Source: Nonomuraea soli (GTDB lineage Bacteria; Actinomycetota; Actinomycetes; Streptosporangiales; Streptosporangiaceae). Taken from it: 64,000 nt of DNA. Positions 41,172 to 50,091 of the stretch are shown here, one piece after another (the first letter of the stretch is position 1; every line of letters starts with the position of its first letter). The notes beneath the pieces are model-generated. The model saw only the letters and a program-made list of their open reading frames with translations, was not told the origin of the DNA and ran no database searches. The position numbers were made by a program, and so were the translations under genes. The stretch spans positions 688,816 through 752,815 of the forward strand of contig NZ_JACDUR010000002.1 in the NCBI RefSeq assembly GCF_013761175.1, in the 5' to 3' direction.

Positions 41172-42373
41172 CGAGGGCTCGCCTGGAGCGCGGGGACCGT
41201 GGCGCTGACGGCGGTGCCCTCGCCGGGCATGCTCTCGATCTCGAGGGAGCCGCCGATACCGCGTACACGTTGTCTCATGCTGCTGAGTCCGAAGCCTTCG
41301 CTGTTGGGATGGTGGATGCCGGTGCCATTGTCGCGGACGTCGAGGAGGACGACGGGGCCGGTGTAGGAGAGGGTCAGGCCCGCGCGGGTGGCCTGCGCGT
41401 GCTTGGCGATGTTCGCGAGGGCCTCCTGGGCGACGCGGAAGAGGGTGACCTCGATGGCCGGGCTGAGGGCGACGCGGTCGCCGGTCACCTCGACGTGCAG
41501 GTCGATGCCGGTGGTCTGGGTCCAGTTGCGGGCCAGGGTGCTCATGGCGTCGGGCAGGTGGGCGTCGTCGAGCTGGTGGGGCTGGAGGGCGGCGACGGAG
41601 CGGCGGGCCTCGGTGAGGCTCTCCTGGGCGAGGGTGAGCGCGAGCTCGACGTGGGTGGCGGAGTCCTCCACGCGCTGGGCGGCGCGGAGCTGGGTGATGA
41701 TGCCGGTGAGACCCTGGGCGAGCGTGTCGTGGATCTCCCTGGCCATGCGCTGGCGTTCGTCGAGGATGCCCGCCTGGTGGGCCTGGGTGAGGAGCTGGGC
41801 GTGCAGGTCGGCGTTCTCCTCCAGGGCGGTCTGCAGGTCGCCGACCGCCTGGCGATATTTGCGCTGCCGGTCCTCGATCCTGATGCCGGCGATCGAGCCG
41901 CCGCCGATGGTGACCGTCTGGACGGCGATGATCGCCAGGTAGAAGGCGAGGAGCTGGACGGTCGCCTGGCTCCAGTCGAGCGTCGAGCCGTACAGGATGA
42001 AGGAGGTCGTGGCGACGGCGGCGAAGGTCCACCGCGACGGGGCGAAGTTGGCGGCGAGGAAGAAGCCGGAGATGCAGTAGATGGCGAAGATGGGGTCGTG
42101 GAAGGCCAGCAGCGCCGCCGTGATCAGGACGCCGGCGAAGTGCACGGCCACCGCGGCCCTGCGCCGCCGCACGGCGGCGGGCAGGAACATGCGGCCGACG
42201 ATCCAGGCGAGCGCCAGGGCGGTGAGCGCGAGGGTGCGGCCGATCCCGCCCGCCGGCTGCTCGGGGGAGGCGAGGCTGATGGCGAGCGAGGTGGCGAGGG
42301 TGAGGTAGGGGACGATCTCGACCAGCTGCTCGAACCGTCGCTCCCAGGCGGACGGCGGGAAGGGATCGTTCAT
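41168..42373 (-). CDS. Membrane sensor histidine kinase (NarL-type partner)
   Basis: A 401-residue kinase with about five to six membrane helices in residues 20-165, a coiled-coil linker, the HisKA_3 box ILDERQRMAREIHDTLAQGL with the phosphorylated histidine near residue 223, and a HATPase domain (LFRVAQEALANIAKHAQATR N-box; LDVRDNGTGI and GFGLSSMRQRV G-boxes). There is no large extracellular sensor domain, so the signal is probably in or at the membrane. Both ends overlap neighbours by four bases. Confidence 0.94.
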   Translation of the reverse strand: MNDPFPPSAWERRFEQLVEIVPYLTLATSLAISLASPEQPAGGIGRTLALTALALAWIVGRMFLPAAVRRRRAAVAVHFAGVLITAALLAFHDPIFAIYCISGFFLAANFAPSRWTFAAVATTSFILYGSTLDWSQATVQLLAFYLAIIAVQTVTIGGGSIAGIRIEDRQRKYRQAVGDLQTALEENADLHAQLLTQAHQAGILDERQRMAREIHDTLAQGLTGIITQLRAAQRVEDSATHVELALTLAQESLTEARRSVAALQPHQLDDAHLPDAMSTLARNWTQTTGIDLHVEVTGDRVALSPAIEVTLFRVAQEALANIAKHAQATRAGLTLSYTGPVVLLDVRDNGTGIHHPNSEGFGLSSMRQRVRGIGGSLEIESMPGEGTAVSATVPALQASPR

Positions 42374-44195
42374 GCGCGGCCTGTGCCTCCTCCTTCGACC
42401 GTGGAGGACGAGCTTAGACGCATGGGGACAAGGATCGCGTAACCGTACATGAGCATCCCCAGGGCGATCATGAAGATGATGGTGGGCCACTGCCAGACCG
42501 GCGGCAGATGAAGGGCGAGGAACCACACGGGGTCCCCCGCTCCGAAGATCTTCATCACCATCGGCACGAGCCCCTGGGGGAACAGGGGAAGCCAGGCGAG
42601 GGTGTAGCAGACCGTGACACCGATGCGGTGCACGAGCGGCAGGTCCGCGGTGGTGGGCTTGTCGGCCTCGGGCGCCGGGCCGTACTTCATGAGGTTGAGC
42701 AGCTCGATCCCGCGCTTCTCGAGCCTGCGGCAGGCGATCGCGCCCAGTCCCCAGACGCTGAGGACGCCGGTCAGCAGCCCGGTGGCCACGCCCGCCCACG
42801 GGTCGAGCAGGATCGCGCCGGCCGTGGGCAGGGCGACGGAGGGCACCGCGATGAGCACGAGCCAGGCGAGGCTGGTCTCGGCGGTCTCGTCGGCGCCGGT
42901 GCTGAGCGGGTTGCCGCCGCGCTTGTGGGGGTCGGTGCCGGGGACGAGCGAGGTGACCGCGAGCAGGACGACGAGCCCGGCGCCGCCGCCGAGCAGGGCG
43001 GGGAACAGGCCCAGGACCCACGGCCAGGCCCAGTCCTGACCGCTGACGAGGGTGCCGGCCAGGGTGAGGAGAGCCGCGGCTGGGCCGACGACGAGCAGCC
43101 AGGCCAGCTGCCGTCCGCGCACGTCGGAGCGTTCCGCGCCGGGGGTCATGAGGGTGAGCCACAGGGCGGTGCCGTCCGAGCCGTAGAGGTTGGCCGAGGC
43201 CGCGGCCGCCATCACGATCGCGATGAGCCCCGCGAAGGGGACCATGCCCCAGACGCCGATGGCCAGGAGCAGGACAGGCATGACGATCGCGAAGGAGAAG
43301 GCCACGGCCAGCAGCTGGATGCGGACGAGGTCGCGCCACCACGCGCGCAGCTCCTTGGCGGCGGTGACGCGGGCGCCGCCTGTCCTGGGGAACGGGCGGG
43401 GGGCGCCACGGCGGGCGGGCACGCCGCCGCGTGCGGCCGAGGCAACGCGCCGAGACAGCAGGCTGGACCACACCGCCAGCAGCAGGGCGATCACACCCGC
43501 GCCGGCGGCGAGGATCGCGAGGGCGAGCGGCCACGGGCCCTCGATGGCGGCCACACCCCATCCGGAGGGCAGGACACGGAAGAGCACCTCGAACCAGGCG
43601 GAGGTGTCGGTGCCGCCCAGCGCCGCGACGGGCGCCCAGCCGTTGCTGCACAGGGCGATGGCGGTGCCGGTCACGACGCCGACCGCCGTCGCGGTCGCGC
43701 GGGATCTGACGAACAGCCCGATGAGCGCCACGATGACGCGGGAGATCATCACCATCGTGACGAGCGTGGTGACCGCCGCCACCAGGCCGATGAGCACACC
43801 TGCCGGACCGAAACGCCAGCCGTACACCGGCAGGGACAGCAGGGCGACGAGGTTGACCGCGGGCACCGGGCCCGCGAAGGCCCCGGCGAGCAGCGCCGCC
43901 GCGATCCGGCCCGGCGGGGCCGGGAGCATGGTGAAGTATTCGGGTCGCAGGGCCTCGCTGCCGCCGCCGATGAAGATGGGGCCGAAGACCCAGCCTGAGA
44001 GCCACACGGCCAGGGTGAGGGGCAGGTACGCGGGCCACAGTACGGCGACCGCGATCGTCCCCACGGCCAGGAGCAGCCCGAACGCGACACCGGCGTAGAG
44101 GTTGGTGGCATTGTCGCCGCGCAGGGAGTTGCGCATGAGGGCCAGGCGCATGCGGATCATGTGCCGGGCCAGGGCGGCGGGGGCCGGGGTGGGGG

Positions 44196-44211
<16 letters not shown>
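42370..44211 (-). CDS. ABC transporter permease (large, 12-14 helices)
   Basis: A 613-residue membrane protein with many hydrophobic helices spread over its full length (AGVAFGLLLAVGTIAVAVLW, VMPVLLLAIGVWGMVPFAGLI, TIIFMIALGMLMYGYAILVP). A charged segment at about 250-290 (RRVASAARGGVPARRGAPRP) separates two six-helix halves. It resembles ABC-2 type exporter permeases in which both halves are fused. It overlaps the ATPase gene by 16 bases and the kinase gene by four. Cargo is unknown; cell-envelope-active peptides or lipids are common for such kinase-linked systems. Confidence 0.85.
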
Positions 44212-44963
<752 letters not shown>

Positions 44964-45030
44964 GCTCCGAGGATGGCGCGGAGGGCGGGGGCGGCGGATC
45001 GTCCGGCCGGGGGGCGGGGTGGTGGATCCG

Positions 45031-45054
45031 GGCATCCACCGATCGGTGGATGCC
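45031..45054. promoter_or_regulatory. Perfect 24-base palindrome upstream of the ABC/two-component operon
   Basis: GGCATCCACC-GATC-GGTGGATGCC is perfectly self-complementary, 68 bases before the ATPase start. A further GGTGGATCC lies at 45021-45029. It may be the operator of the operon's NarL-type regulator, or a hairpin ending leftward transcription from the antiporter gene. Confidence 0.6.
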
Positions 45055-45111
45055 GGGGCCGCCGGGGTCTCCGGGGCGTCGGCGCGCCGCGTGCCGCGGG
45101 GACGCCGGCCT

Positions 45112-45232
45112 GGCCCGCTCGGAGGGAGCCGCGCTTCTCCATGAGGCCTCGGCCCGCCCGGAGCGAGCCGCGCTCCTCCGTGAGACGGGCCTTGGCCCGC
45201 CCGGCTGGAGCAACGCTCCTCCGTGAGGCCGA
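45112..45232. repeat. Three imperfect 39-43-base tandem repeats with hairpins
   Basis: Copies start at 45112, 45151 and 45194 with GGCCCGCYCGG, and each ends in CTCCRTGAGR. Each contains a GGAG...CTCC inverted repeat with different loops (for example GGAGCAACGCTCC in the third). They lie directly after the antiporter stop, so they could act as stacked transcription-ending hairpins. Confidence 0.7.
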
Positions 45233-45237
45233 CCCCG

Positions 45238-46956
45238 CTAGGCCTCCGCCTGCTGGAACTGGGCCAGCCGCCGGTCCATCCGGTCCTGGGCGAAGGTGAG
45301 CAGCCGCGAGCTGTAGGCGCCCATCGAGCGCACCCGCAGCAACTCGTCCTGCTCCGCCGACAACACCAGCAGCGACAGCTCGCGGTACTGCTCGCGCGGG
45401 TCCACGTCGTCGGGAACGGTGCCCGTGGGCGGGACGCGGCGAACCGCCGTCTCCTCCCGCACGCGGGCCACGACCACGGGCTCGAAGGGGGTGCCGTCCG
45501 GCCGGGCCAGGCCGGGGTCGTCGAGCACCTCGGCGGCGCGCTGGGACAGATCCTCCAGCAGTTCGACGTAGGCGGCACGGTCGGCCGACGTGTCGTCGGC
45601 GGGGACCCTCACCTTCTTGATCACCCACGGCAGCGTGAGACCCTGCAGCAGCAGCGTCGTGACGGCCACGATGAAGGCGATGAGCAGGAGCTGTGGCCGG
45701 AAGGGCGTGTCGGGCGGCAACGTCTGGGCGGCCGCGACCGTGACCGCTCCGCGCATGCCCGACCAGGCGATGACGACGCCGCCGCGCCAGCCGAACCGCT
45801 CGTTGATGAAGAACTCGTTGTCGCGCTTGCGCTGGTCCAGGCGTTTGCGCAGCCGTTCTGGGTCCTTCTTGCCCGGCCCCCGGTCGAAGCGTCGTGGCAG
45901 CTCGCCGCGGGCCAGCTGGTCGGCCAGGTCGTCGAACACCGACCGGTAGCTCTCGGCGCGGTCGGCGTCGTGGCGCAGCGAGGACACCAGCGGCGCGACG
46001 AACAGGGCGCGGATCGCGATGGCCAGCAGCGCCGCCAGCAGCCCGATGCCGATCGTCCCCGCCACCGGCAGGTGAGCGTCGTCGGTCTGGTCGAGCAGGG
46101 TCCGCAGCTGCAGCCCCATGAGCAGGAAGATCGCGCTCTCCAGCAGGAACGAGATCGTCATCCAGTTGGTGTTCTCGGCCAGCCGGTCGCGGGCGCGGAT
46201 GAAGCGCGGGCTGAGGTTGCCGTTGACCAGTCCGGCCACCACCACGGCCAGCACCCCGGAGGCGCCCAGCTCCTCGGCGGGCAGGAAGGCCAGGAACGGC
46301 ACGACGAACGACAGCGCCGTGTTGGCGACGGTGTCGGTGAGCCTGGAGCGCACGAAGACCGACGCCAGCCCCACGAACGCCCCGACGAGCACGGCGATCA
46401 CGACCGCGACGGCGAAGTCCGTGCCGACCCGCCACAGCGGCACGCTGGTGTGCAGCGCCGAGACGGCCGAGGCCAGCAGCACCAGGGACGAGGCGTCGTT
46501 GACCAGGCCCTCGCCCTCCAGGATCGTCGTCAGCCGGGAGGGCAGGCCGAGCTTCTTGCCGACCGAGGTGGCCGCGACGGCGTCGGTCGGGCTGATCACC
46601 GCGCCGAGCGCGAACGCCGCGGCCAGGCCCAGCCCGGGGATCAGCCAGGCGAACAGGTAGCCGGAGCACAGCGTGGTCACCGCCACCAGCACGACGCTCA
46701 GGCGGAAGATCGCCTTGAAGTCGCGCCGGAAGTCGATCGCCGGCATGTGGACGGCCGCGGCGTACAGCAGCGGGGGCAGCACGACCGTCAGGATGATCTC
46801 GGGTTCGATCTCGATGTGTGGCAGCCCCGGCATGAAGCTGAGGACGAGGCCGACCATCACCAGCGACAGAGGTGCGGCCACCCCGATCCGCCGGGACAGG
46901 GCCGCTACGGCGACGATGCTGATGACGCCCAGGACGGCGATGATCGTGAGTTCCAT
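45238..46956 (-). CDS. CPA1-family Na+/H+ antiporter
   Basis: A 572-residue cation/proton antiporter of the NhaP/CPA1 family with about 12 helices in residues 1-430. Ion-site motifs are present: AVISPTDAVAA, EGEGLVNDASSLVLL with the conserved ND pair, and SGMRGAVTVAAAQTLP late in the membrane part. A cytoplasmic C-terminal tail of about 140 residues is rich in charged and helical sequence. ATG 46956 is preferred, with GGAG upstream; a TTG 18 bases earlier is possible. It extrudes Na+ or K+ in exchange for protons at the cell membrane. Confidence 0.93.
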   Translation of the reverse strand: MELTIIAVLGVISIVAVAALSRRIGVAAPLSLVMVGLVLSFMPGLPHIEIEPEIILTVVLPPLLYAAAVHMPAIDFRRDFKAIFRLSVVLVAVTTLCSGYLFAWLIPGLGLAAAFALGAVISPTDAVAATSVGKKLGLPSRLTTILEGEGLVNDASSLVLLASAVSALHTSVPLWRVGTDFAVAVVIAVLVGAFVGLASVFVRSRLTDTVANTALSFVVPFLAFLPAEELGASGVLAVVVAGLVNGNLSPRFIRARDRLAENTNWMTISFLLESAIFLLMGLQLRTLLDQTDDAHLPVAGTIGIGLLAALLAIAIRALFVAPLVSSLRHDADRAESYRSVFDDLADQLARGELPRRFDRGPGKKDPERLRKRLDQRKRDNEFFINERFGWRGGVVIAWSGMRGAVTVAAAQTLPPDTPFRPQLLLIAFIVAVTTLLLQGLTLPWVIKKVRVPADDTSADRAAYVELLEDLSQRAAEVLDDPGLARPDGTPFEPVVVARVREETAVRRVPPTGTVPDDVDPREQYRELSLLVLSAEQDELLRVRSMGAYSSRLLTFAQDRMDRRLAQFQQAEA

Positions 46957-47112
46957 GGCCGCTCCATTCTGCAAAGGCGACGCTGCGCGATGGAGCCGCC
47001 ACGCTGGGGACGCTCACAGCGGCCGGGCGCGTCGGCGGACCGTTCCCAGGGAAAGAAGGTGTTTTAAACAATCTGTTGACATCAATAAGTTTCCAAGGGC
47101 AGAGTGGTCGTC

Positions 47113-47538
47113 ATGTCCGATGATCCCTTCACGCCTCCGCACCCCGACGAAGCGCGCGCCCAGCGTGTGCACGCCTCCCTGTTCCGCATCGCCGAGCGGC
47201 ACGCGGCCACCGGCGAGCAGCGCCACCGCCAGGCCCACCCCTCCGCCATCGCCCCCCACGAGGCGGTCAGGCTCGTGTCGTTCCTGCTCAGCGGCGCAGC
47301 CAAGCTCGACGACGGCGAGCCCGAGGTGGACCACGCCGACATCACCGCGGCCCTGAGCCTCGTCCCCCTGGTGCGCGGGGAGATGGACGCCCTGGAGGCC
47401 GGCCTGCTGCAGATGGCGCGCGGCCGCGGCATGACCTGGCAGGAGATCGCCTTCGGGCTCGGCCTCGGCACCGCGCAGGCGGCCAGACAGCGCTGGGAGC
47501 GCCTGGCCGACCGCGCGGTGACCGGGCTGGACGGCTAG
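47113..47538 (+). CDS. Small DNA-binding-type protein (helix-turn-helix)
   Basis: A 141-residue protein. The C-terminal helix-turn-helix GRGMTWQEIAFGLGLGTAQA is followed by ARQRWERL, a pattern seen in actinobacterial DNA-binding hypotheticals. The N-terminal half is acidic and helical (HEAVRLVSFLLSGAAKLDDG). ATG 47113 is used; GTG 47104 would add three residues. It is divergent from the antiporter gene across a locally AT-rich promoter (TTGACATCAATAAG). Its 3' end overlaps the convergent SRPBCC gene by four bases. It might regulate the antiporter. Confidence 0.75.
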   Translation: MSDDPFTPPHPDEARAQRVHASLFRIAERHAATGEQRHRQAHPSAIAPHEAVRLVSFLLSGAAKLDDGEPEVDHADITAALSLVPLVRGEMDALEAGLLQMARGRGMTWQEIAFGLGLGTAQAARQRWERLADRAVTGLDG

Positions 47539-48044
47539 CGCTCGGGCCCGGCGGACAGGCCCTCGAAGTAGGCCTTCATCGCCGGGAAGTAGTCGTCGAA
47601 GCCGGGCGACGGGGAGCCGTCGCGGGAGGCCACGAGCATGTCGAGGTAGTACTCCCAACCGGGCCCGATCTCGCCGAGGTTCTCCTCCCCTTGCAGGTGC
47701 TGGACGAACTCGAGCGTGGTCGTGCCGTCCGACTCCGTCAGCAGCGCCTCCAGCCGCCAGACGCCGTGGTCGTCGGTCGAGGAGCAGGCCAGGCGGCGCG
47801 GCGGCTCGCACGCGTCGATGTGCATGTCCATCCACGGCGTCTGGTCCTCGTGCACCATCTGCACCTGGATCGTGTTGCCGGTTCCGGCCTGTCCCTTCCA
47901 GGGGCCGAACCAGCGGGCGGTGCGTTCGGGTTCGGTGAGGCTCGCCCACACGTCGTCGATGGGCGCGCGGAAGGTGCGCGTGAGAACGAGCCTGCTGCCG
48001 GTGTCGCCGCTGTTGCCGCGCAGCAGCCGGGCGGTGGGATTCAT
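47535..48044 (-). CDS. SRPBCC (Aha1-like START-domain) protein
   Basis: A 169-residue hydrophobic-cavity protein of the AHSA1-type SRPBCC group. The start of the fold, LVLTRTFRAPIDDVWASLTEPERTARWFGPW, and the C-terminal helix GWEYYLDMLVASRDG are typical. Such proteins bind small hydrophobic ligands and usually pair with an ArsR regulator, as here: ATG 48044 overlaps the ArsR stop. No specific ligand can be named. Confidence 0.9.
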   Translation of the reverse strand: MNPTARLLRGNSGDTGSRLVLTRTFRAPIDDVWASLTEPERTARWFGPWKGQAGTGNTIQVQMVHEDQTPWMDMHIDACEPPRRLACSSTDDHGVWRLEALLTESDGTTTLEFVQHLQGEENLGEIGPGWEYYLDMLVASRDGSPSPGFDDYFPAMKAYFEGLSAGPER

Positions 48045-48403
48045 GCGGTCTCCTCGTGGGCCTGACCCGCGACGTCGCCGGTACGGCGCTCGCGCCGGGT
48101 GCGGTGAACCTCGGTCTCCAGTGCGTCGAACCGGTGCTCCCAGGCGGACGGCTCGGCGAACTGGCCGAGCCAGGCGGCCAGGTCGAGCAGCCGCCGTGGG
48201 TCCAGGGTGTAGAGGCGGCGGCGGCCCACGAGCTCGTCGTGGACCAGCCCGGCCTCCCTGAGCACCCGCAGATGACGGCTCACGGCGGGCCGGCTGATCG
48301 GGAAGCGCTCGGCGATCTGCCCTGCGGACAGCCGCTGGAAGCGCAGCGCTACGAGTATCTCCCTGCGCACCGGGTCGGCCAGCGCGGCTGCCGTGTCATC
48401 CAC
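48041..48403 (-). CDS. ArsR-family transcriptional regulator
   Basis: A 120-residue winged-helix regulator: ADPVRREILVALRFQRLSAG, QIAERFPISRPAVSRHLRVL and the wing LVHDELVGRRRLYTLDP. There is no cysteine metal site, so it is of the non-metal type that goes with SRPBCC proteins. It forms a two-gene operon with the SRPBCC gene and probably represses it. Confidence 0.92.
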   Translation of the reverse strand: MDDTAAALADPVRREILVALRFQRLSAGQIAERFPISRPAVSRHLRVLREAGLVHDELVGRRRLYTLDPRRLLDLAAWLGQFAEPSAWEHRFDALETEVHRTRRERRTGDVAGQAHEETA

Positions 48404-48424
48404 CCGGAAAGCGTAACACAGTGG

Positions 48425-48736
48425 TTACGCGTCCGCGCGGTAGAAGCTGAGCCCGGCATGCTCGGGATCCGTGTACACCTTCACGGCACCGCCGGGGTAG
48501 GCCGCGAACGGCAGGACGACGCCGTCCGGGCACGGGTGAAGGAACATCAGGGTCGACCCCACGACGACGAACGAACGGGCCTGCGGAGTGGCGTGCTCGG
48601 TGCCGTGCTCCGCGCGCCACTCCTCGACGCGCTCGGCGGCGCCGGGCTGCTCGGCGACGTTCCGCATCTTGCCGATCAGGTCCTCGATGGCCGGCCAGTC
48701 GAGGATCTCGATCTGCAACTGCCGCGGTTCTCCCAT
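48425..48736 (-). CDS. Small hypothetical protein
   Basis: A 103-residue soluble protein (MGEPRQLQIEILDWPAIEDL start, SFVVVGSTLMFLHPCPDGVV middle, HAGLSFYRADA end). ATG 48736 has AGGGGG about eight bases upstream; a longer frame to 48793 has no ribosome site. It seems to be a compact alpha/beta domain. Family not recognised. It precedes the ArsR gene by 21 bases and may be in the same transcript. Confidence 0.7.
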   Translation of the reverse strand: MGEPRQLQIEILDWPAIEDLIGKMRNVAEQPGAAERVEEWRAEHGTEHATPQARSFVVVGSTLMFLHPCPDGVVLPFAAYPGGAVKVYTDPEHAGLSFYRADA

Positions 48737-48927
48737 GTGATGCCCCCTGATGTGTTCGGAAGCGAGGGCAACGCAAGGGCCGGAACCGCTCACACCCCCG
48801 CGATGAGCTGCGACAACGAGGGGTGCCTACCCGCGCGCCCCCTGCCAAAAACGACGGCCTCGCTCTGGAGCGGGCCTTCGGACGGAGGACATCGTGCGGG
48901 GAGAAGGGGGGCCAGCACTACCACCGA

Positions 48928-48970
48928 TCGGGCGGCGGGCGTCATCGAACGGGTGACGCCCGCTGCCCGA
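48928..48970 (+). promoter_or_regulatory. Long hairpin just before the CPBP protease gene
   Basis: Arms at 48928-48944 and 48954-48970 form a 17-base-pair stem with one G-T wobble and a nine-base loop. The stem ends ten bases before ATG 48981, next to the ribosome site GAGG (48976-48979). It could be a terminator for upstream transcription or a structure that limits translation. Confidence 0.7.
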
Positions 48971-48980
48971 CCATCGAGGC

Positions 48981-49742
48981 ATGGTTCTCCTCTGGGCAGC
49001 CCTCACCTACCTCCTCACGCTGGCCGGCGCCTTATGGTTGCTGGCGACCGGCGACGGTCCGCAGGACCTCACCCCCGCGATCCTCCTGATCGCCTTCTCC
49101 CCGACCCTGGCCGCCTTCGCCGCCGCCGCCTGGAGCGGCAGGTGGCGCGAGCTGGCCCGCCAGATCCTCGACTGGCGCCACGACGTGCGCTGGTACGCCC
49201 TGGTGCTGCTCGCGCCCATCGCGATCGCGCTGGTCATCGACGCGGTCTTCGCCGTCGGCGGCGACCGGGCGCCGGAGCGATGGCTCCTGCTTCCGGGCAT
49301 CGCGATCCTCGGCCCGCTGCTGACCAACCCGCTGGGCGAGGAGTTCGGCTGGCGTGGGTACGGCGGGCCGCTCCTGCAGAGGCGTATCACCCCGCTGGCG
49401 GCGGCCGTCGTGATCGGGCTGCTGTGGACCGTCTGGCACCTGTGGCCGGTGCTGAACCCCGAGGGCCACGTGGGCCCGGTCGACGTGGTCCAGAGCGTGG
49501 TGCGCCTGGTGGCCACGTCGGTGGTGTACGCCTGGCTCTACAACCGCACCGGGCTGCCCGTCGTGCTGGTGGCCCACCTGGGGCACAACCTGTCGATCGA
49601 GATGATGCCGCCCGAGGTGATCGGGTCCGACCTGGGCCAGCTCACCCTGGCCGCCGTCTACCTGCTGCTGGCGGTGGCGGTCGTCGTGTACGCCGGCAAG
49701 GACCTGCAGGCGCCCAGGCGGCCGGTGGGCGTGGCGGCGTAG
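48981..49742 (+). CDS. CPBP-family intramembrane metalloprotease (CAAX/Abi type)
   Basis: A 253-residue protein with about seven membrane helices. The family's catalytic motifs are present: EEFGWRGYGGPLLQRR (EExxxR) near residue 118, WTVWHLWP (the first FxxxH-like histidine) and HLGHNLS (second histidine). Bacterial CPBP proteins cleave membrane substrates or confer bacteriocin immunity. GAGG precedes the start. No bacteriocin gene is evident nearby, so the role is open. Confidence 0.9.
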   Translation: MVLLWAALTYLLTLAGALWLLATGDGPQDLTPAILLIAFSPTLAAFAAAAWSGRWRELARQILDWRHDVRWYALVLLAPIAIALVIDAVFAVGGDRAPERWLLLPGIAILGPLLTNPLGEEFGWRGYGGPLLQRRITPLAAAVVIGLLWTVWHLWPVLNPEGHVGPVDVVQSVVRLVATSVVYAWLYNRTGLPVVLVAHLGHNLSIEMMPPEVIGSDLGQLTLAAVYLLLAVAVVVYAGKDLQAPRRPVGVAA

Positions 49743-50091
49743 AGCGTCTGGATGACGCCCGCGACGGCTCCCTCGGCGTCGGTGCGCGCCCCCGTGCTCA
49801 GCCGTACGCCGGGGAAAGGCGGTGCGGGCGCGCGGTCAGCTCCGCCGTACCTCCGGCGGAGCGGCAGGCGAAGGGGCGTACCGGACGGGGCCCGATCGTG
49901 CCAGGATGGGCCCGAGCGTGCCGCACGACGGCGACGCCTGCCCGATCCGGCCGCCCGCCTGGCCCGGCTCCCGCCGTCCCGCGCGGTGCCCACCCGGTTC
50001 GTGCCGGTGCGAGACTTCCCGCTGCCGCCGGCGAAGGCCGGCCACGAGCGGCCGCCCGACCCCTTCGACCTGGCGACGGAGTACGAATCCC
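49743..50091 (+). promoter_or_regulatory. leuS leader region with hairpins and direct repeats
   Basis: No gene is visible in these 349 bases. They hold a hairpin GCTCCGCCG-N6-CGGCGGAGC (49839-49862) that may end the CPBP transcript. Two 15-base direct repeats, GGGCCCGATCGTGCC (49888-49902) and GGGCCCGAGCGTGCC (49908-49922), are 20 bases apart. A small hairpin GCCGGC-GAAG-GCCGGC (50027-50042) lies 50 bases before the start codon. The layout suggests a controlled leader, but a true T-box is not demonstrable. Confidence 0.45.

Noticed and set aside
45112..45232. Tandem repeats as a CRISPR array
   Set aside because: Only three imperfect contiguous units without distinct spacers, and no cas genes in the window.
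49901..49922. T-box-like sequence AGGATGGGCCCGAGCG in the leuS leader
   Set aside because: It lacks the conserved AGGGTGGNACCGCG pattern and no specifier stem with a leucine codon can be identified by eye; a covariance search would be needed.
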